Shown here: positions 16,543 through 25,524 of the stretch, piece by piece
Layout: every line of letters begins with the position of its first letter
Numbering within the stretch: position 1 is the stretch's first letter
Source of the DNA: an uncultured Clostridium sp.
GTDB taxonomy: Bacteria > Bacillota > Clostridia > TANB77 > CAG-508
DNA: 64,000 bases
NCBI GenBank assembly: GCA_948467875.1
Contig: CAOKFZ010000006.1
Coordinates: 27,390 to 91,389 of the forward strand
Reading direction: 5' to 3'
Program-made: the position numbers and the translations under genes
Notes under the pieces: generated by a model
The model's database searches: none
Seen by the model: only the letters and a program-made list of their open reading frames with translations
Told to the model about the DNA's origin: nothing

Positions 16543-16842
16543 ATGAGAGATTTACAAGAAATTAAATTGGAACTCAATAAAAGAAAAATGGATATTCTTA
16601 AAGCAAATGGGGTTCTTCCGAAAGAAAGAAGTGAATTCTATTTTCCAATGGAAGACAAATTTGGATATGTTTCTGCTATCAATTTTTTAGGGGATGATTG
16701 GGAACATGTGATGTTTAACGGATTTTGGCTTAACAGATGCCCAACTTATGAAGAAATGGCACATTTAAAAGATATTTTTTGGAAAGAAAATGAAATTGCA
16801 ATTCAGGTTCATCCAAAAAAATCAGAATATGTTAATAAATGA
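16543..16842 (+). CDS. DUF7694-like protein, first copy (stopped by TGA)
   Basis: 99 residues. The core DWEHVMFNGFWLNRCPTYEEMAHLKDIFWKENEIAIQVHPKKSEYVN resembles the phage-associated DUF7694 family (PT-x-EEM..K..FW..E..A.Q.HP..S.YVN). That family normally continues with a last strand like LHLWR. Here TGA (16840) interrupts, and the same frame continues G-YEYNLHLWRDRN right after it. So either the gene lost its last strand through a stop mutation, or the TGA is read through into the next copy, which is in the same frame. Cassette promoter 1 drives it. Confidence 0.65.
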   Translation: MRDLQEIKLELNKRKMDILKANGVLPKERSEFYFPMEDKFGYVSAINFLGDDWEHVMFNGFWLNRCPTYEEMAHLKDIFWKENEIAIQVHPKKSEYVNK

Positions 16843-16881
16843 GGATATGAATATAATCTTCATTTATGGAGAGATAGAAAT

Positions 16882-17190
16882 GTGTCTGAAAAAATGGAAA
16901 AAACATTGAGAAGCAGAATTGAGAGAATGCTTGAAAGAGCAAAAGAATTTTACAAAAAGGGAGAGCAGAAGGAGATTTTGCTTGAGGAGGAACTGAAAGT
17001 CGTAGTGATTTTTGGAGGTAACAAGTGGCCTACTTGGGAGGAAGTCTGTAAAGTCAAACAGCGGTATTGGCAGGCAGAAGAGGCAGCTGTGCAGTTTAAT
17101 GTTGGAGCAAAGTTTGATTTAAACTCAAAGTATATCATTATACTTTGGGATGCAGAAAACTTTGATTTGCTGTCAAAAGAGTTTGTGTAG
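16882..17190 (+). CDS. DUF7694-like protein, second copy
   Basis: 102 residues from GTG 16882, in the same frame as the preceding copy. After a basic helix (residues 1-35), VVIFGGNKWPTWEEVCKVKQRYWQAEEAAVQFNV and YIIILWDAEN mirror the first copy, so this is a tandem duplication. It uses CGG (17062) as an ordinary sense codon inside the conserved stretch, unlike host genes. No good ribosome site precedes the GTG, so translation may depend on coupling or readthrough. A terminator hairpin (17201-17235) follows. Function unknown. Confidence 0.55.
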   Translation: MSEKMEKTLRSRIERMLERAKEFYKKGEQKEILLEEELKVVVIFGGNKWPTWEEVCKVKQRYWQAEEAAVQFNVGAKFDLNSKYIIILWDAENFDLLSKEFV

Positions 17191-17200
17191 TAGTGCTTTG

Positions 17201-17235
17201 AAACAGGGATGCTTGCTAGAAAGTGTCCCTGTTTT
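17201..17235 (+). terminator. Terminator of the DUF7694 cassette
   Basis: AAACAGGGA (17201) pairs with TCCCTGTTT (17226), ending in TTTT. Confidence 0.75.
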
Positions 17236-17255
17236 GCTATAATTGCAAAAGGGAC

Positions 17256-17284
17256 TTGACATAACATGTGAAATATGGTATAAT
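17256..17284 (+). promoter_or_regulatory. Cassette-type promoter 2
   Basis: TTGACA (17256), 17-bp spacer TAAC-ATGTGAAATATGG, TATAAT (17279). The transcript would begin near 17291 with a GGAGGCTTAGATAGCTCC hairpin. Confidence 0.85.
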
Positions 17285-17349
17285 ATAATTAACAAGGAGG
17301 CTTAGATAGCTCCTAAAAAATAATAATTTATCAAATAGGAGGAAAAGAA

Positions 17350-17670
17350 ATGACACTTGAAACTTTAAAAGAAGAAAGCGTGCGGGCGAATAACGTAGTG
17401 GCTGTTTTCCCACAGCTGGGAAAAGAGGAGACTCTGAATTGCTTATGGGCAAGCCAGTATGATGGCTGTTTTGCGGTAAACAATTCAACAGTCGCTTTTG
17501 TGATTGGTTCGGATTTGTTTGTGACGCCATATACAGAGGCGGTGCTGCGTACATTGCAGGCAGAAGGATTTCGCTGGGAACGCTTCTATGTCCCATTTTC
17601 CAATTGGGATTATCCATCTTGCGCGAAAGAAAGATGGATGGAGCTCCGCAGAAAAGCAGCTGCTTGTTAA
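17350..17670 (+). CDS. Cassette protein of unknown function (106 aa)
   Basis: 106 residues, soluble, mixed alpha/beta, Trp-rich near the end (GFRWERFYVPFSNWDYPSCAKERWMEL). No family recognised. Codon use is more GC-rich than its neighbours (CTG, GCG, GTG), and CGG at 17383 is read in frame. It has a perfect AGGAGG six bases from ATG, its own promoter and its own terminator: a complete stand-alone cassette. Confidence 0.6.
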   Translation: MTLETLKEESVRANNVVAVFPQLGKEETLNCLWASQYDGCFAVNNSTVAFVIGSDLFVTPYTEAVLRTLQAEGFRWERFYVPFSNWDYPSCAKERWMELRRKAAAC

Positions 17671-17678
17671 GAACAGGG

Positions 17679-17719
17679 CAGAGAAGAAGTCAGTAACAAG
17701 CTGACTTCTCTGTTTTTTT
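17679..17719 (+). terminator. Terminator of the 106-aa cassette
   Basis: CAGAGAAG...AAGTCAG pairs with CTGACTTCTCTG (a 3-base bulge on the 5' side), then seven T. Confidence 0.85.
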
Positions 17720-17806
17720 GCACAAAATAATCATACACCTCGTTCAATTTGCATATAAATTCCATAAAAGGAAATGATAGGTAAATGGGAAAGAGGTGTT
17801 TTTTTG

Positions 17807-18085
17807 ATGAGAAGATTAGGTCGAATTAATGAGTTATTGGAGCTTCCAAGAGAAGTTGTGAGCAAAGTGCCGAAAATTACTGTCACGGCGTTTGATGAGA
17901 TTTTGATTGAGAATTTTAAGGGAATTTTGGAATACGAAGAATTTTTTGTGCGCATTAGCACTCATATCGGAAATGTGAATATTAATGGTTTTAATTTGAA
18001 ATTGAGTCAGATGACAGAAGACGATATTTTGGTTAGTGGCAAAATTGAAGGTTTGGATTTTGAGAGTAAAAGAGGTGAAGAATAG
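17807..18085 (+). CDS. yqfC: Sporulation protein YqfC
   Basis: 92 residues, the size of YqfC: after MRRLGRINELLELPREVV comes the conserved middle PKITVTAFDEILIENFKGILEYEE and a short beta-rich end (GFNLKLSQMTEDDILVSGKIEGL). In Bacillus yqfC is part of the mother-cell sigma-E regulon. ATG 17807 is used because AGAGGTG lies 8 bases upstream. Its stop overlaps the yqfD start by one base. Confidence 0.88.
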   Translation: MRRLGRINELLELPREVVSKVPKITVTAFDEILIENFKGILEYEEFFVRISTHIGNVNINGFNLKLSQMTEDDILVSGKIEGLDFESKRGEE

Positions 18086-19260
18086 TGCTTTTTAAGTGGC
18101 TGTACATATATTTTTTAGGAAGTGTGGACATTGTTGTTGAGGGCTTTTTTATTGAGAGATTTATCAACATCTGCAAAACAGAAAATATTATTTTGTGGAG
18201 TTCTAAAATTGAAAAAGGGACGATTTTGAGGGCGAGAATTAGCAAGTCAGATTTCAAGAAAATTCGTCATATTGCTAGAAAAACTTCTTGTAGAGTGGTT
18301 TTGGAGAATAAAAATGGACTTCCTTTTGTGGTAAGAAAATATAAAAAAAGAAAGATTTTTGCAGTTGCGCTTCTTGTGATTGCAATTTTTTGTTTTTTTG
18401 TGACAAGATTTATTTGGAATATTGATATTTCAGGGAATGATAAGATTTCAAAAGAGGAAATTTTGTCTGATTTGGGAGGTTATGGTATTTCGATTGGGAA
18501 GTTTAAAATGAATTTGGATTTGGAGAAAATCAAAAATGAAATTCGTTTGAAGCGTGATGATTTGGCTTGGATTGGGATTGATATTAAGGGTACCAATGTG
18601 ATTGTGAGTGTGGTTGAGGCAATTGAAAAGCCAGAAATTGTGGATGAGAATACGCCGTCTAATATTTTGGCGGATAGAAGTGGAACGGTTTCAAGAATGG
18701 TTGTGAGAAATGGAACGGCAAGGGTCAATGTTGGAGATGCGGTAAATGTAGGAGATTTGCTGGTGGAAGGCGTGATGGAAGGAAAATATACAGGGATAAG
18801 GGAAGTGGGAAGTGATGCCGATATTTATGTGGTAAGTCACTATGAAAAAGAAAAAAAAGAGGCGTTTATTCAGGAAAATAGCGAAAGAACGGGGAATGTG
18901 GAAAAAAATGTAGAAATTTATATTCATAATTTTAAAATATTTTTCAATAAAGGGGTTCCAAAATTTCAAAATTGTGATACAATAAGAACATATAAAAAAG
19001 TAAAACTATTTTCGAATTATTATATCCCTATAGAAATCGTAAATGTTACTAATTTTGAGACACAAAAAAACTTTAAATGTCTTACGGAACAAGAGCTTAC
19101 AGAGAAATTAACAAAAGAGTTACAAAAGGAATTAAATCAAGAATTAAACATTTCTGATTTGAGTAATGTACAGCAAAATGTTATTTCCGTAGCAGATACG
19201 GACGGAGTAACAGTCAAAGTAATGTATGAAGTAGAAAAGAAAATAGGAACGAAAGATTGA
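18085..19260 (+). CDS. yqfD: Sporulation protein YqfD
   Basis: 391 residues. A cytoplasmic N-domain (GSVDIVVEGFFIERFINICK) is followed by a membrane helix (IFAVALLVIAIFCFFVTRFIWNIDI) and a large extracytoplasmic part with GNDKISKEEILSDLGGYGI (POTRA-like) and NILADRSGTVSRMVVRNGTARVNVGDAVNVGDLLVEG (biotinyl-lipoyl-like, as in the family). Start GTG, coupled to yqfC. It is thought to act at the forespore membrane during engulfment; the exact role is unclear. Confidence 0.92.
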   Translation: MLFKWLYIYFLGSVDIVVEGFFIERFINICKTENIILWSSKIEKGTILRARISKSDFKKIRHIARKTSCRVVLENKNGLPFVVRKYKKRKIFAVALLVIAIFCFFVTRFIWNIDISGNDKISKEEILSDLGGYGISIGKFKMNLDLEKIKNEIRLKRDDLAWIGIDIKGTNVIVSVVEAIEKPEIVDENTPSNILADRSGTVSRMVVRNGTARVNVGDAVNVGDLLVEGVMEGKYTGIREVGSDADIYVVSHYEKEKKEAFIQENSERTGNVEKNVEIYIHNFKIFFNKGVPKFQNCDTIRTYKKVKLFSNYYIPIEIVNVTNFETQKNFKCLTEQELTEKLTKELQKELNQELNISDLSNVQQNVISVADTDGVTVKVMYEVEKKIGTKD

Positions 19261-19278
19261 GGAAAGGAATTTGAAAAT

Positions 19279-20460
19279 ATGGAAGAAAGAAGTTTAAAAG
19301 TACTTGCAAATGACACAACTTTTTTTAACAAAATCTCAAATACTTTAACAAAATTGTTAATCCCAACGAAAATTGGATTAAATGGCATGCTTATTACACT
19401 AAAGAGAAATGCGGTTTTGAAAACATACGAAAATTATAAATCAGTGGATAGAGAAGATACGAATAAAGAGGAGACTTTGCGCAATCGATATGAGGAAAGC
19501 TATACGTTGTATTTAGAATCTATTGATAAATACATTATGGATTCAGTTTACAAAAAGGTAAAAAGTGGAGCAGCATCTTCATTTGAGCAAAATGCTTTGT
19601 CAAATTATTACAATGTGGTGCATTTGAAGGATAAAGAATACAATGAGTATAAGGCGAGAAAACAAAAGTTCTTGTTAGATTTGGACTATGAAAGTGTTTT
19701 AAATGGCGGCAAGGAGAAATTGGTCAAAAGATACCGTAAATTGTACATTGAAAAAAGTGATGAATTGTATAAATCAATTTTGAAACATTATTCTGTCAAA
19801 TTGGCAGATGGCATCAAGGAGAAAAATTTGAATCAGATTGAGTTATATAAGAGTATCTTTTTGACATTAGATGATTATGTGAAAACAATTTTGCCATTGA
19901 AATTAGAAGACGATTTTAGGGATTTTGAAAAAATTAAAAAAGCCTATGATGAGCTTGATAGATTTGATATTGGTAAATTGGATGAAAAAGATTTCTTGGA
20001 AAAAAATGTTATTTTGCTGGGTATGAGCAGAACTTTGTTTACGCATAGTTTGCCACTTGTGGCAGCAGAACAATGCTATCAAAAATTGCTAAAAGATACA
20101 CGTAGCTTGATTGTGACAACGAAACAAGAGACAAAACAGGAAGAAATTTATCAGACATTATTGAAGGTTATTCAAAATTATAATGAAAAATTGTTGTCTA
20201 CTAAAGTGTATTGGGAAAAGCCAGATGAAAGAGATGCTTACAAGAAATTCTGGGCAGAGTACAGTGAGGCAACTTCAGATGATGAAAGAGAGATTGCGGT
20301 TTTGAGGAAAGAATTGCATGATGTGCAAGAAGATACACCAAAGGCAAAACAAATACGTCAATTTTATAAAAATAAATTGGTGGAATTTGGGGTAATGAGA
20401 CAATTAAAAAATTCTTGTCAAACATTAGAAAATATGAAACTGACAAAAGTAGAAGTGTAG
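19279..20460 (+). CDS. Uncharacterised helical protein in the phoH position
   Basis: 393 residues, almost all alpha-helical and charged, without P-loop, signal peptide or clear membrane helix. No family recognised. In most Firmicutes the gene between yqfD and ybeY is the P-loop ATPase phoH; here no GxxGxGKT-like motif is present, so it is not a PhoH. It has GGAAAGGA upstream, lies 18 bases after yqfD and 9 before ybeY, and so is firmly inside the operon. Confidence 0.65.
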   Translation: MEERSLKVLANDTTFFNKISNTLTKLLIPTKIGLNGMLITLKRNAVLKTYENYKSVDREDTNKEETLRNRYEESYTLYLESIDKYIMDSVYKKVKSGAASSFEQNALSNYYNVVHLKDKEYNEYKARKQKFLLDLDYESVLNGGKEKLVKRYRKLYIEKSDELYKSILKHYSVKLADGIKEKNLNQIELYKSIFLTLDDYVKTILPLKLEDDFRDFEKIKKAYDELDRFDIGKLDEKDFLEKNVILLGMSRTLFTHSLPLVAAEQCYQKLLKDTRSLIVTTKQETKQEEIYQTLLKVIQNYNEKLLSTKVYWEKPDERDAYKKFWAEYSEATSDDEREIAVLRKELHDVQEDTPKAKQIRQFYKNKLVEFGVMRQLKNSCQTLENMKLTKVEV

Positions 20461-20469
20461 AGGTTAAAA

Positions 20470-20931
20470 ATGAGACAATATGCAGAAATAGAATATAGAG
20501 AATTAGAGCAGTTTGGCAATTATGATGAATTAGTAAATAACGTAATTGCCAAATGCTTTGAAGTAGAAAACTTAGAAAATACAAAATTGTATGTGAGTAT
20601 TATTTTGACCACGCCAAGTGTGATTCGTGAGCTGAATTGCGAATTTAGAGAGATAGACAAGGAGACAGATGTGCTGTCGTTTCCGATGTTTGAAAAAGAG
20701 GAAATTCAAGAAATTCAAGAAGAGGAAGCATTGGGAGATATTATTATTTCTGTAGAAAGAGTGAGAGAACAGGCGGAGGAATATGGACACAGTTTTGAGA
20801 GAGAATTATCGTATATGTTGGTGCATGGTTTTTATCATTTGATGGGCGAGGACCATATGGAAGAAGAAGAAAAAAAGCAGATGAGAGAAAAAGAAGAAAA
20901 TGTTTTGCAACAATTAAATATCACAAGATGA
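20470..20931 (+). CDS. ybeY: Endoribonuclease YbeY
   Basis: 153 residues. The zinc motif HGFYHLMGEDH (H-x3-H-x5-H) and the preceding ETDVLSFPM segment are diagnostic. YbeY takes part in 16S rRNA 3'-end maturation and ribosome quality control. It lies between the unknown 393-aa gene and dgkA, and then era, the usual order. Confidence 0.95.
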   Translation: MRQYAEIEYRELEQFGNYDELVNNVIAKCFEVENLENTKLYVSIILTTPSVIRELNCEFREIDKETDVLSFPMFEKEEIQEIQEEEALGDIIISVERVREQAEEYGHSFERELSYMLVHGFYHLMGEDHMEEEEKKQMREKEENVLQQLNITR

Positions 20932-20938
20932 GGTAAAA

Positions 20939-21307
20939 ATGGAAAATAAATGGAAAAATAAAAACTTTAAAATGGCATTGAAAAATAGTATGGCAGGAAT
21001 AGAACATACGCTCAAAACACAGAGAAATTTGAAAATTCAGATAGGGTTTGCAATTTTGGCGATTGTATGTGCATTTATTCTTGACTTAAATGCAATCGAA
21101 TGGATGATTTTATGGCTAGTCATAGGAAGTGTGTTGTTTGCAGAAATGATCAATACAGCCATAGAAATCATGCTTGATTTATATACACAAGAGTTTAACG
21201 AAACGGTCAAAATTGCAAAAGACATTGCCAGTGGCGCAGTGCTAATTAGTTCGATTGTGTCTGTCATTGTTGGAGGAATTTTGTTTTTGCCAAAAATATT
21301 AAATTAA
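20939..21307 (+). CDS. dgkA: Diacylglycerol/undecaprenol kinase DgkA
   Basis: 122 residues, three membrane helices. The family signature AEMINTAIEIMLDLYTQEFNETVKIAKDIASGAVLIS (EMxNTAIExxxD...K..KD..AGAV) is complete. In Gram-positives this membrane enzyme mainly phosphorylates undecaprenol for cell wall lipid carrier recycling. Start 7 bases after ybeY. Confidence 0.95.
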   Translation: MENKWKNKNFKMALKNSMAGIEHTLKTQRNLKIQIGFAILAIVCAFILDLNAIEWMILWLVIGSVLFAEMINTAIEIMLDLYTQEFNETVKIAKDIASGAVLISSIVSVIVGGILFLPKILN

Positions 21308-21325
21308 AAGTAAGAGGGAAATTTT

Positions 21326-22417
21326 ATGGATAAGCAAACGAAAATTTTAGTCATAGTTACGATTGTCATATTTATGGCATTGGGCGCAGTTTTAGGAATT
21401 AAAGTTTATAACAAAAATAAAAGTGGAGAAGAGGTCAAGACTGAGATAAAAGAGGTAGAAGAGGTCGCCGAAGAAGAGCCTGCTCCTGAAAAGAAAAAGG
21501 AAGAAATCAAGATTTTTCAGGGGAATGATAGACCAATTGCTTGTATGATTGATAACAATGTTAATGCGCAGCCACAATCTGCGTTAAATCAAGCTTACCT
21601 TGTTTATGAAATTATTGTAGAAGGTGGAGAATCAAGGCTGATGGCGCTTTTTAAGGGTGTTGATGTATCTGGAAATGATGTGACAGTGGGACCGATTAGA
21701 AGTGCACGTCATTATTTTATTGATTATGCTTTGGAAAATGATGCGATTTATGCGCATTTGGGACAAAGCCCACAAGCGGAAGAATACATAAAGAATTTCA
21801 ATGTGTCAGATATTAATGGGCAAATTTATGATACAGGAAAAGCGAGAACAGGGACGTCTTTGTATTGGAGAGAAAAATCGAAAAAAGCTCCACACAATGC
21901 GTACACCAGCATAAAAAGCATTTTAGAGATTTGCCAAAAGAAAAATTATAAAACGACTTCAAACAAAGAAAGTGTTTTGCATTATGTAGCTGAAGAAGTG
22001 AAATTTGCAGATACAGCGATTTCTGCTTCCAAGATAAGCATTCCATATGGACCAAATCATACAGTTCAATATGTTTATGATGAAGCAAGTGCTAGATATA
22101 AAAGATATTCCAAAGGGAAAAAACAAGTGGACGAGCAGACTGGCGAAGATGTTACTATGAAAAATATTATTGTGACTTTTATCCGTAATACGACGTTGGA
22201 CGATGGCGAAGGCAAAGGCCGTCAAGAGTTGAACAACTTCACAAATGCCAAAGGTTATTACATTACCAATGGCAAGGCAATCAAAATTACTTGCAAAAAG
22301 CAAAATGTAGGAAGTCAAACGAAATATGTGGATGAAGCAGGCAATGAAATCAACGTAAATGATGGAAATACTTGGATTAATATTTGCCCAATCGATAGCA
22401 ATGTAACATTTGAATAG
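21326..22417 (+). CDS. DUF3048 family (YerB-like) membrane-anchored protein
   Basis: 363 residues. One N-terminal membrane helix (ILVIVTIVIFMALGAVLGI), an acidic/Glu-rich linker (residues 32-58), then the DUF3048 region: NDRPIACMIDNN, YEIIVEGGESRLMALFKG and VGPIRSARHYFIDYALENDAIYAHLGQSP are strongly conserved features. It is extracellular; the function is unknown (YerB family). No lipobox Cys is present, so it is a helix-anchored rather than lipoprotein form. AGAGGGAAA precedes the start. Confidence 0.88.
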   Translation: MDKQTKILVIVTIVIFMALGAVLGIKVYNKNKSGEEVKTEIKEVEEVAEEEPAPEKKKEEIKIFQGNDRPIACMIDNNVNAQPQSALNQAYLVYEIIVEGGESRLMALFKGVDVSGNDVTVGPIRSARHYFIDYALENDAIYAHLGQSPQAEEYIKNFNVSDINGQIYDTGKARTGTSLYWREKSKKAPHNAYTSIKSILEICQKKNYKTTSNKESVLHYVAEEVKFADTAISASKISIPYGPNHTVQYVYDEASARYKRYSKGKKQVDEQTGEDVTMKNIIVTFIRNTTLDDGEGKGRQELNNFTNAKGYYITNGKAIKITCKKQNVGSQTKYVDEAGNEINVNDGNTWINICPIDSNVTFE

Positions 22418-22425
22418 GAGAAATT

Positions 22426-23334
22426 ATGAACAACAATTTTAAATCAGGGTTTGTGTCGTTTGTGGGAAGGACGAATGTTGGCAAGTCGACTTTGCTCAAT
22501 TGTCTCATGCAGGAGAAAATTGCGATTACAGCCAACAAGCCACAAACTACAAGAACGGCAATCAAAGCCATTTTGAATAGTGATGATTATCAAATTATCA
22601 TTACGGATACGCCAGGCATCCATAAGCCCAAAACCAAACTTAGTAGAACCATGGTAGACACGGCGTTTTCGGTAGCACAAGATGTCGATTTGGTGGTGTT
22701 TTTAATCGAAGCAACGTCTCAGAAAATTGGACTAGGAGATAACAGAATTCTAGAAAAATTGAAGCAAAGTCATAAAAAATGTATTTTGGCAATCAATAAA
22801 AAGGATTTGGTGCAAAAAGAAACTCTGTTAAATCTCATGAAAATATATAGTGAAGAATATGATTTTGAGGCGGTTGTTCCGATTTCAGCGACCACAGGAA
22901 AAGGCACAGATGAATTACTAGAAGAAATTGTGAAACATTTGCCGAATGGACCAAAGTATTACAGCGAAGAAGAATACACAGATCAAACGACGCGCCAAAT
23001 GATTGAAGAAATCATTCGTGAAAAGGCGCTGCGTTTTTTGAAGGACGAAGTGCCACATGGCGTTTATGTAGAAGTCGAAAAATTTAAAACAGGTAAAACC
23101 ATGAAAAACGAGAAAATTTTTAATATCGATAGCGTAATTTATTGCAATCGAGAGTCACACAAAGGAATTATTATCGGAAAAGGTGGGGCGATGCTGAAGC
23201 GAATTTCAACATCTAGTCGATATGATATAGAAAAAATGCTTGGCGAAAAAGTCAATCTAAAAGTTTGGGTAAAAGTTCGTGAAGATTGGCAAGAAAAAGA
23301 TAATTTTGTTAAGAAATTCAAATTAGAAAAATAA
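22426..23334 (+). CDS. era: GTPase Era
   Basis: 302 residues. G1 GRTNVGKSTLLN, G2 TTRTAI, G3 DTPGIH, G4 NKKD, followed by a C-terminal KH domain with GKGGAMLKRI and the typical end LKVWVKVREDWQEK. Era assists late 30S assembly by binding the 3' end of 16S rRNA. It follows the ybeY-dgkA genes, with the DUF3048 gene inserted between, and precedes recO. Confidence 0.97.
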   Translation: MNNNFKSGFVSFVGRTNVGKSTLLNCLMQEKIAITANKPQTTRTAIKAILNSDDYQIIITDTPGIHKPKTKLSRTMVDTAFSVAQDVDLVVFLIEATSQKIGLGDNRILEKLKQSHKKCILAINKKDLVQKETLLNLMKIYSEEYDFEAVVPISATTGKGTDELLEEIVKHLPNGPKYYSEEEYTDQTTRQMIEEIIREKALRFLKDEVPHGVYVEVEKFKTGKTMKNEKIFNIDSVIYCNRESHKGIIIGKGGAMLKRISTSSRYDIEKMLGEKVNLKVWVKVREDWQEKDNFVKKFKLEK

Positions 23335-23346
23335 ATTGGGGATGTT

Positions 23347-24075
23347 ATGAAGCAAGTCAAAGTAAATGGAGTTATTTTAGTGGAAAATAATATGGGCGAT
23401 TTTGATAAAATGCTGACCATGTTAACTCCAAATTTGGGAAAGATTGGGTGTAGTGCAAGAGGTGCAAGAAGACCGAAAAGTCTTCTTTTGGCTGGTACCC
23501 AATTTTTGTGTTTTGGGGAATATTTACTGTATAAAAGTGGAGATAATTATTCGATAAATTCTTGTGAAACCATTGAAATGTTCTACAATATTAGAACTGA
23601 TTTGGATAAATTGATGTATGCAACTTACATCACGAAAATCATAAATGATGTTACAACCGAAAATCAAAATTCATTTCACACACTGAAACTATTTTTGAAT
23701 ACTCTGTTTGCGATTTCTGAGACGAATAAGGATTTGGATTTTATTACTACTGTTTTTAAATTGAGGTTGTTGAAAATTTTGGGATTTTCGCCCAATATTA
23801 AAGAATGTGTGAGTTGCAAATCCAAAGAAAATATGAGCCATTTTAGTTTTAGGGATAATGGTTTTAAATGTGATAGTTGTAGCAGGCAGGACACAGGCGC
23901 AATTGCAATAGCAGGACCTACCCAAAATGCGATTCAATATATTATGCTTGCTGATCCGAAAAAGATTTTTTCGTTTCAATTATCGGAAAAATATGCCAAA
24001 GAATTAGAGTTGGTTGCCAATATTTATTTGAATGAAAAATTAGAAAAAGAATATAAGTTAGAGAAATTATTTTAG
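23347..24075 (+). CDS. recO: DNA repair protein RecO
   Basis: 242 residues. An N-terminal OB-fold (VNGVILVENNMGDFDKMLTMLTPNLGKIGCSARGARRPKS) and a C-terminal helical domain with a four-Cys zinc site (CVSC ... CDSC). RecO works with RecR (1145) to load RecA. It begins 12 bases after era; a new promoter follows it. Confidence 0.94.
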   Translation: MKQVKVNGVILVENNMGDFDKMLTMLTPNLGKIGCSARGARRPKSLLLAGTQFLCFGEYLLYKSGDNYSINSCETIEMFYNIRTDLDKLMYATYITKIINDVTTENQNSFHTLKLFLNTLFAISETNKDLDFITTVFKLRLLKILGFSPNIKECVSCKSKENMSHFSFRDNGFKCDSCSRQDTGAIAIAGPTQNAIQYIMLADPKKIFSFQLSEKYAKELELVANIYLNEKLEKEYKLEKLF

Positions 24076-24080
24076 AAAAA

Positions 24081-24109
24081 TTGACAAATTTACCAATAAT
24101 CGATATAAT
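24081..24109 (+). promoter_or_regulatory. Promoter of the PHP phosphatase / NTPase pair
   Basis: TTGACA (24081), 17 bp, TATAAT (24104), just after recO. The spacer (AATTTACCAATAATCGA) is unlike the cassette type. Confidence 0.75.
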
Positions 24110-24129
24110 AATAAAAGAAAGGAAAAAAG

Positions 24130-24867
24130 ATGGTAGATTTACATTGTCACATTTTGCCAAACGTAGATGATGGCTCTTTTTGCATGGAGGAGACGATAGA
24201 AATTTTGAAACAGGCTGCTAATGCTGGATTTGACACGATTTGTTTCACGCCACATTATGCCGAGCCACAATATATACGAAACAAAAAGCAAAATCAAGAG
24301 GTTTTAGCACAGGTAAAAGAAAAATTGGCACAAGAAAAAATGGAGATGAATTTGTTTTTGGGAAACGAAGTTTTTTTGCAGGATAAAATGCCAGAATTGT
24401 TGGAAAATGGAATGATTTCGAGTTTGGCAGATACGCAGTATTTTTTGATGGAATTGCCAATGTATCAGGAATTGCCAGAAGAAATTGTGCAAAAAATGAT
24501 TGTATCTTTGCAAGAAAAGGGCTTGAAAGTAATTGTGGCACACCCAGAAAGGTATCTTTACATACAAAGAAATCCGAGTAAATTGGCTGAATATTTCGGA
24601 GAAAACGTTATTTTTCAGGGAAATTATGCAAGCATGATTGGCGGTTATGGAAAAGAGGCGCAAAAAACAATCAAAAAATTGTTGAAAGAGAAGAAAATTC
24701 ACTATTTTGCGACAGATACACATCATGCTAGTAACGGTATTTATGAAAATATGCAACTGATTTTGAAAAAAATGTCGAAAAATGTAGATGAAAAATATTT
24801 GGAAATTCTGACACAAACAAATCCTAGTGCAATTATTGAAAATAAAGAAATAGAGGAGAATTTATGA
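24130..24867 (+). CDS. PHP-type tyrosine-protein phosphatase (CpsB/YwqE family)
   Basis: 245 residues. The metal-binding PHP motifs are intact: MVDLHCHILPNVDDGS at the N-terminus, TPHY in the middle, VIVAHPERY and FATDTHH near the end. Family members dephosphorylate the tyrosine kinase (BY-kinase) that controls capsule or polysaccharide synthesis; no such kinase is in the window. It overlaps the next gene by four bases. Confidence 0.88.
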   Translation: MVDLHCHILPNVDDGSFCMEETIEILKQAANAGFDTICFTPHYAEPQYIRNKKQNQEVLAQVKEKLAQEKMEMNLFLGNEVFLQDKMPELLENGMISSLADTQYFLMELPMYQELPEEIVQKMIVSLQEKGLKVIVAHPERYLYIQRNPSKLAEYFGENVIFQGNYASMIGGYGKEAQKTIKKLLKEKKIHYFATDTHHASNGIYENMQLILKKMSKNVDEKYLEILTQTNPSAIIENKEIEENL

Positions 24868-25394
24868 AAATTTTGATGGGAACAAAAAATCCTGGAAAAA
24901 TAAAAGGAGCAAAAATTGCTTTTGAGAAATATTTTGAAAACGTTGAAATTCAAGGAATTTCGGTGGATTCTGAAGTAGGGGACGAGCCACTAAATGAAGA
25001 AATTATGCAAGGGTGCAAAAATGGAGTGAAAAATGTGAGAAAATATGCAGAAGAAAATCACTTGGATGCTGATTTTTTTGTGGCGAGTGAAGCGGGGCTA
25101 ATCAAGCATTCAAATACATGGATGGATTTTAATTTTGCGGTTGTGGAAAATAGCGCTGGCGAGCAAAGTATTGGTTCCAGTGCGGGGTTTGCGATACCAG
25201 AAAAGTATGTAGAGGAAGTGATTGAAAAAGAGCTAAGAGTGATTATGGATCGAATTTTTGATGGTAAAAATTTGAATAAAGAGGACGGCGGAATTGGCAA
25301 ATTGACGCATGGCGAAATAACGCGAATTGATTTGACATATCAGGCGTTTACCATGGCTTTGATAAAATTTATTAATGGCGAAATTTGGAAATAA
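24864..25394 (+). CDS. Inosine/xanthosine triphosphatase (DUF84 family)
   Basis: 176 residues. It begins MKILMGTKNPGKIKGAKIAFEKYF (T-x-NPxK nucleotide-binding loop) and contains SGF/GSSAGFAIP and ITRIDLTYQAFTMALIKFIN typical of YjjX/DUF84 proteins, which remove ITP and XTP from the nucleotide pool. Start overlaps the phosphatase stop (ATGA). Confidence 0.82.
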   Translation: MKILMGTKNPGKIKGAKIAFEKYFENVEIQGISVDSEVGDEPLNEEIMQGCKNGVKNVRKYAEENHLDADFFVASEAGLIKHSNTWMDFNFAVVENSAGEQSIGSSAGFAIPEKYVEEVIEKELRVIMDRIFDGKNLNKEDGGIGKLTHGEITRIDLTYQAFTMALIKFINGEIWK

Positions 25395-25524
25395 AAGTGG
25401 CTATAAAAAACTCACTCGCTTTTTTTGGGAGGATCGAATTTTTTTTAGCCTCTTTTTGAATTTTTGAATAAAATTGTTGAAAATCCACATACTATTATTA
25501 AAATTTTAGAAAGGATTGAGAAAA

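Noticed and set aside
16840-16842. Selenocysteine at the in-frame TGA
   Set aside because: No SECIS-like hairpin directly downstream, and the family has no Sec or Cys at this place.
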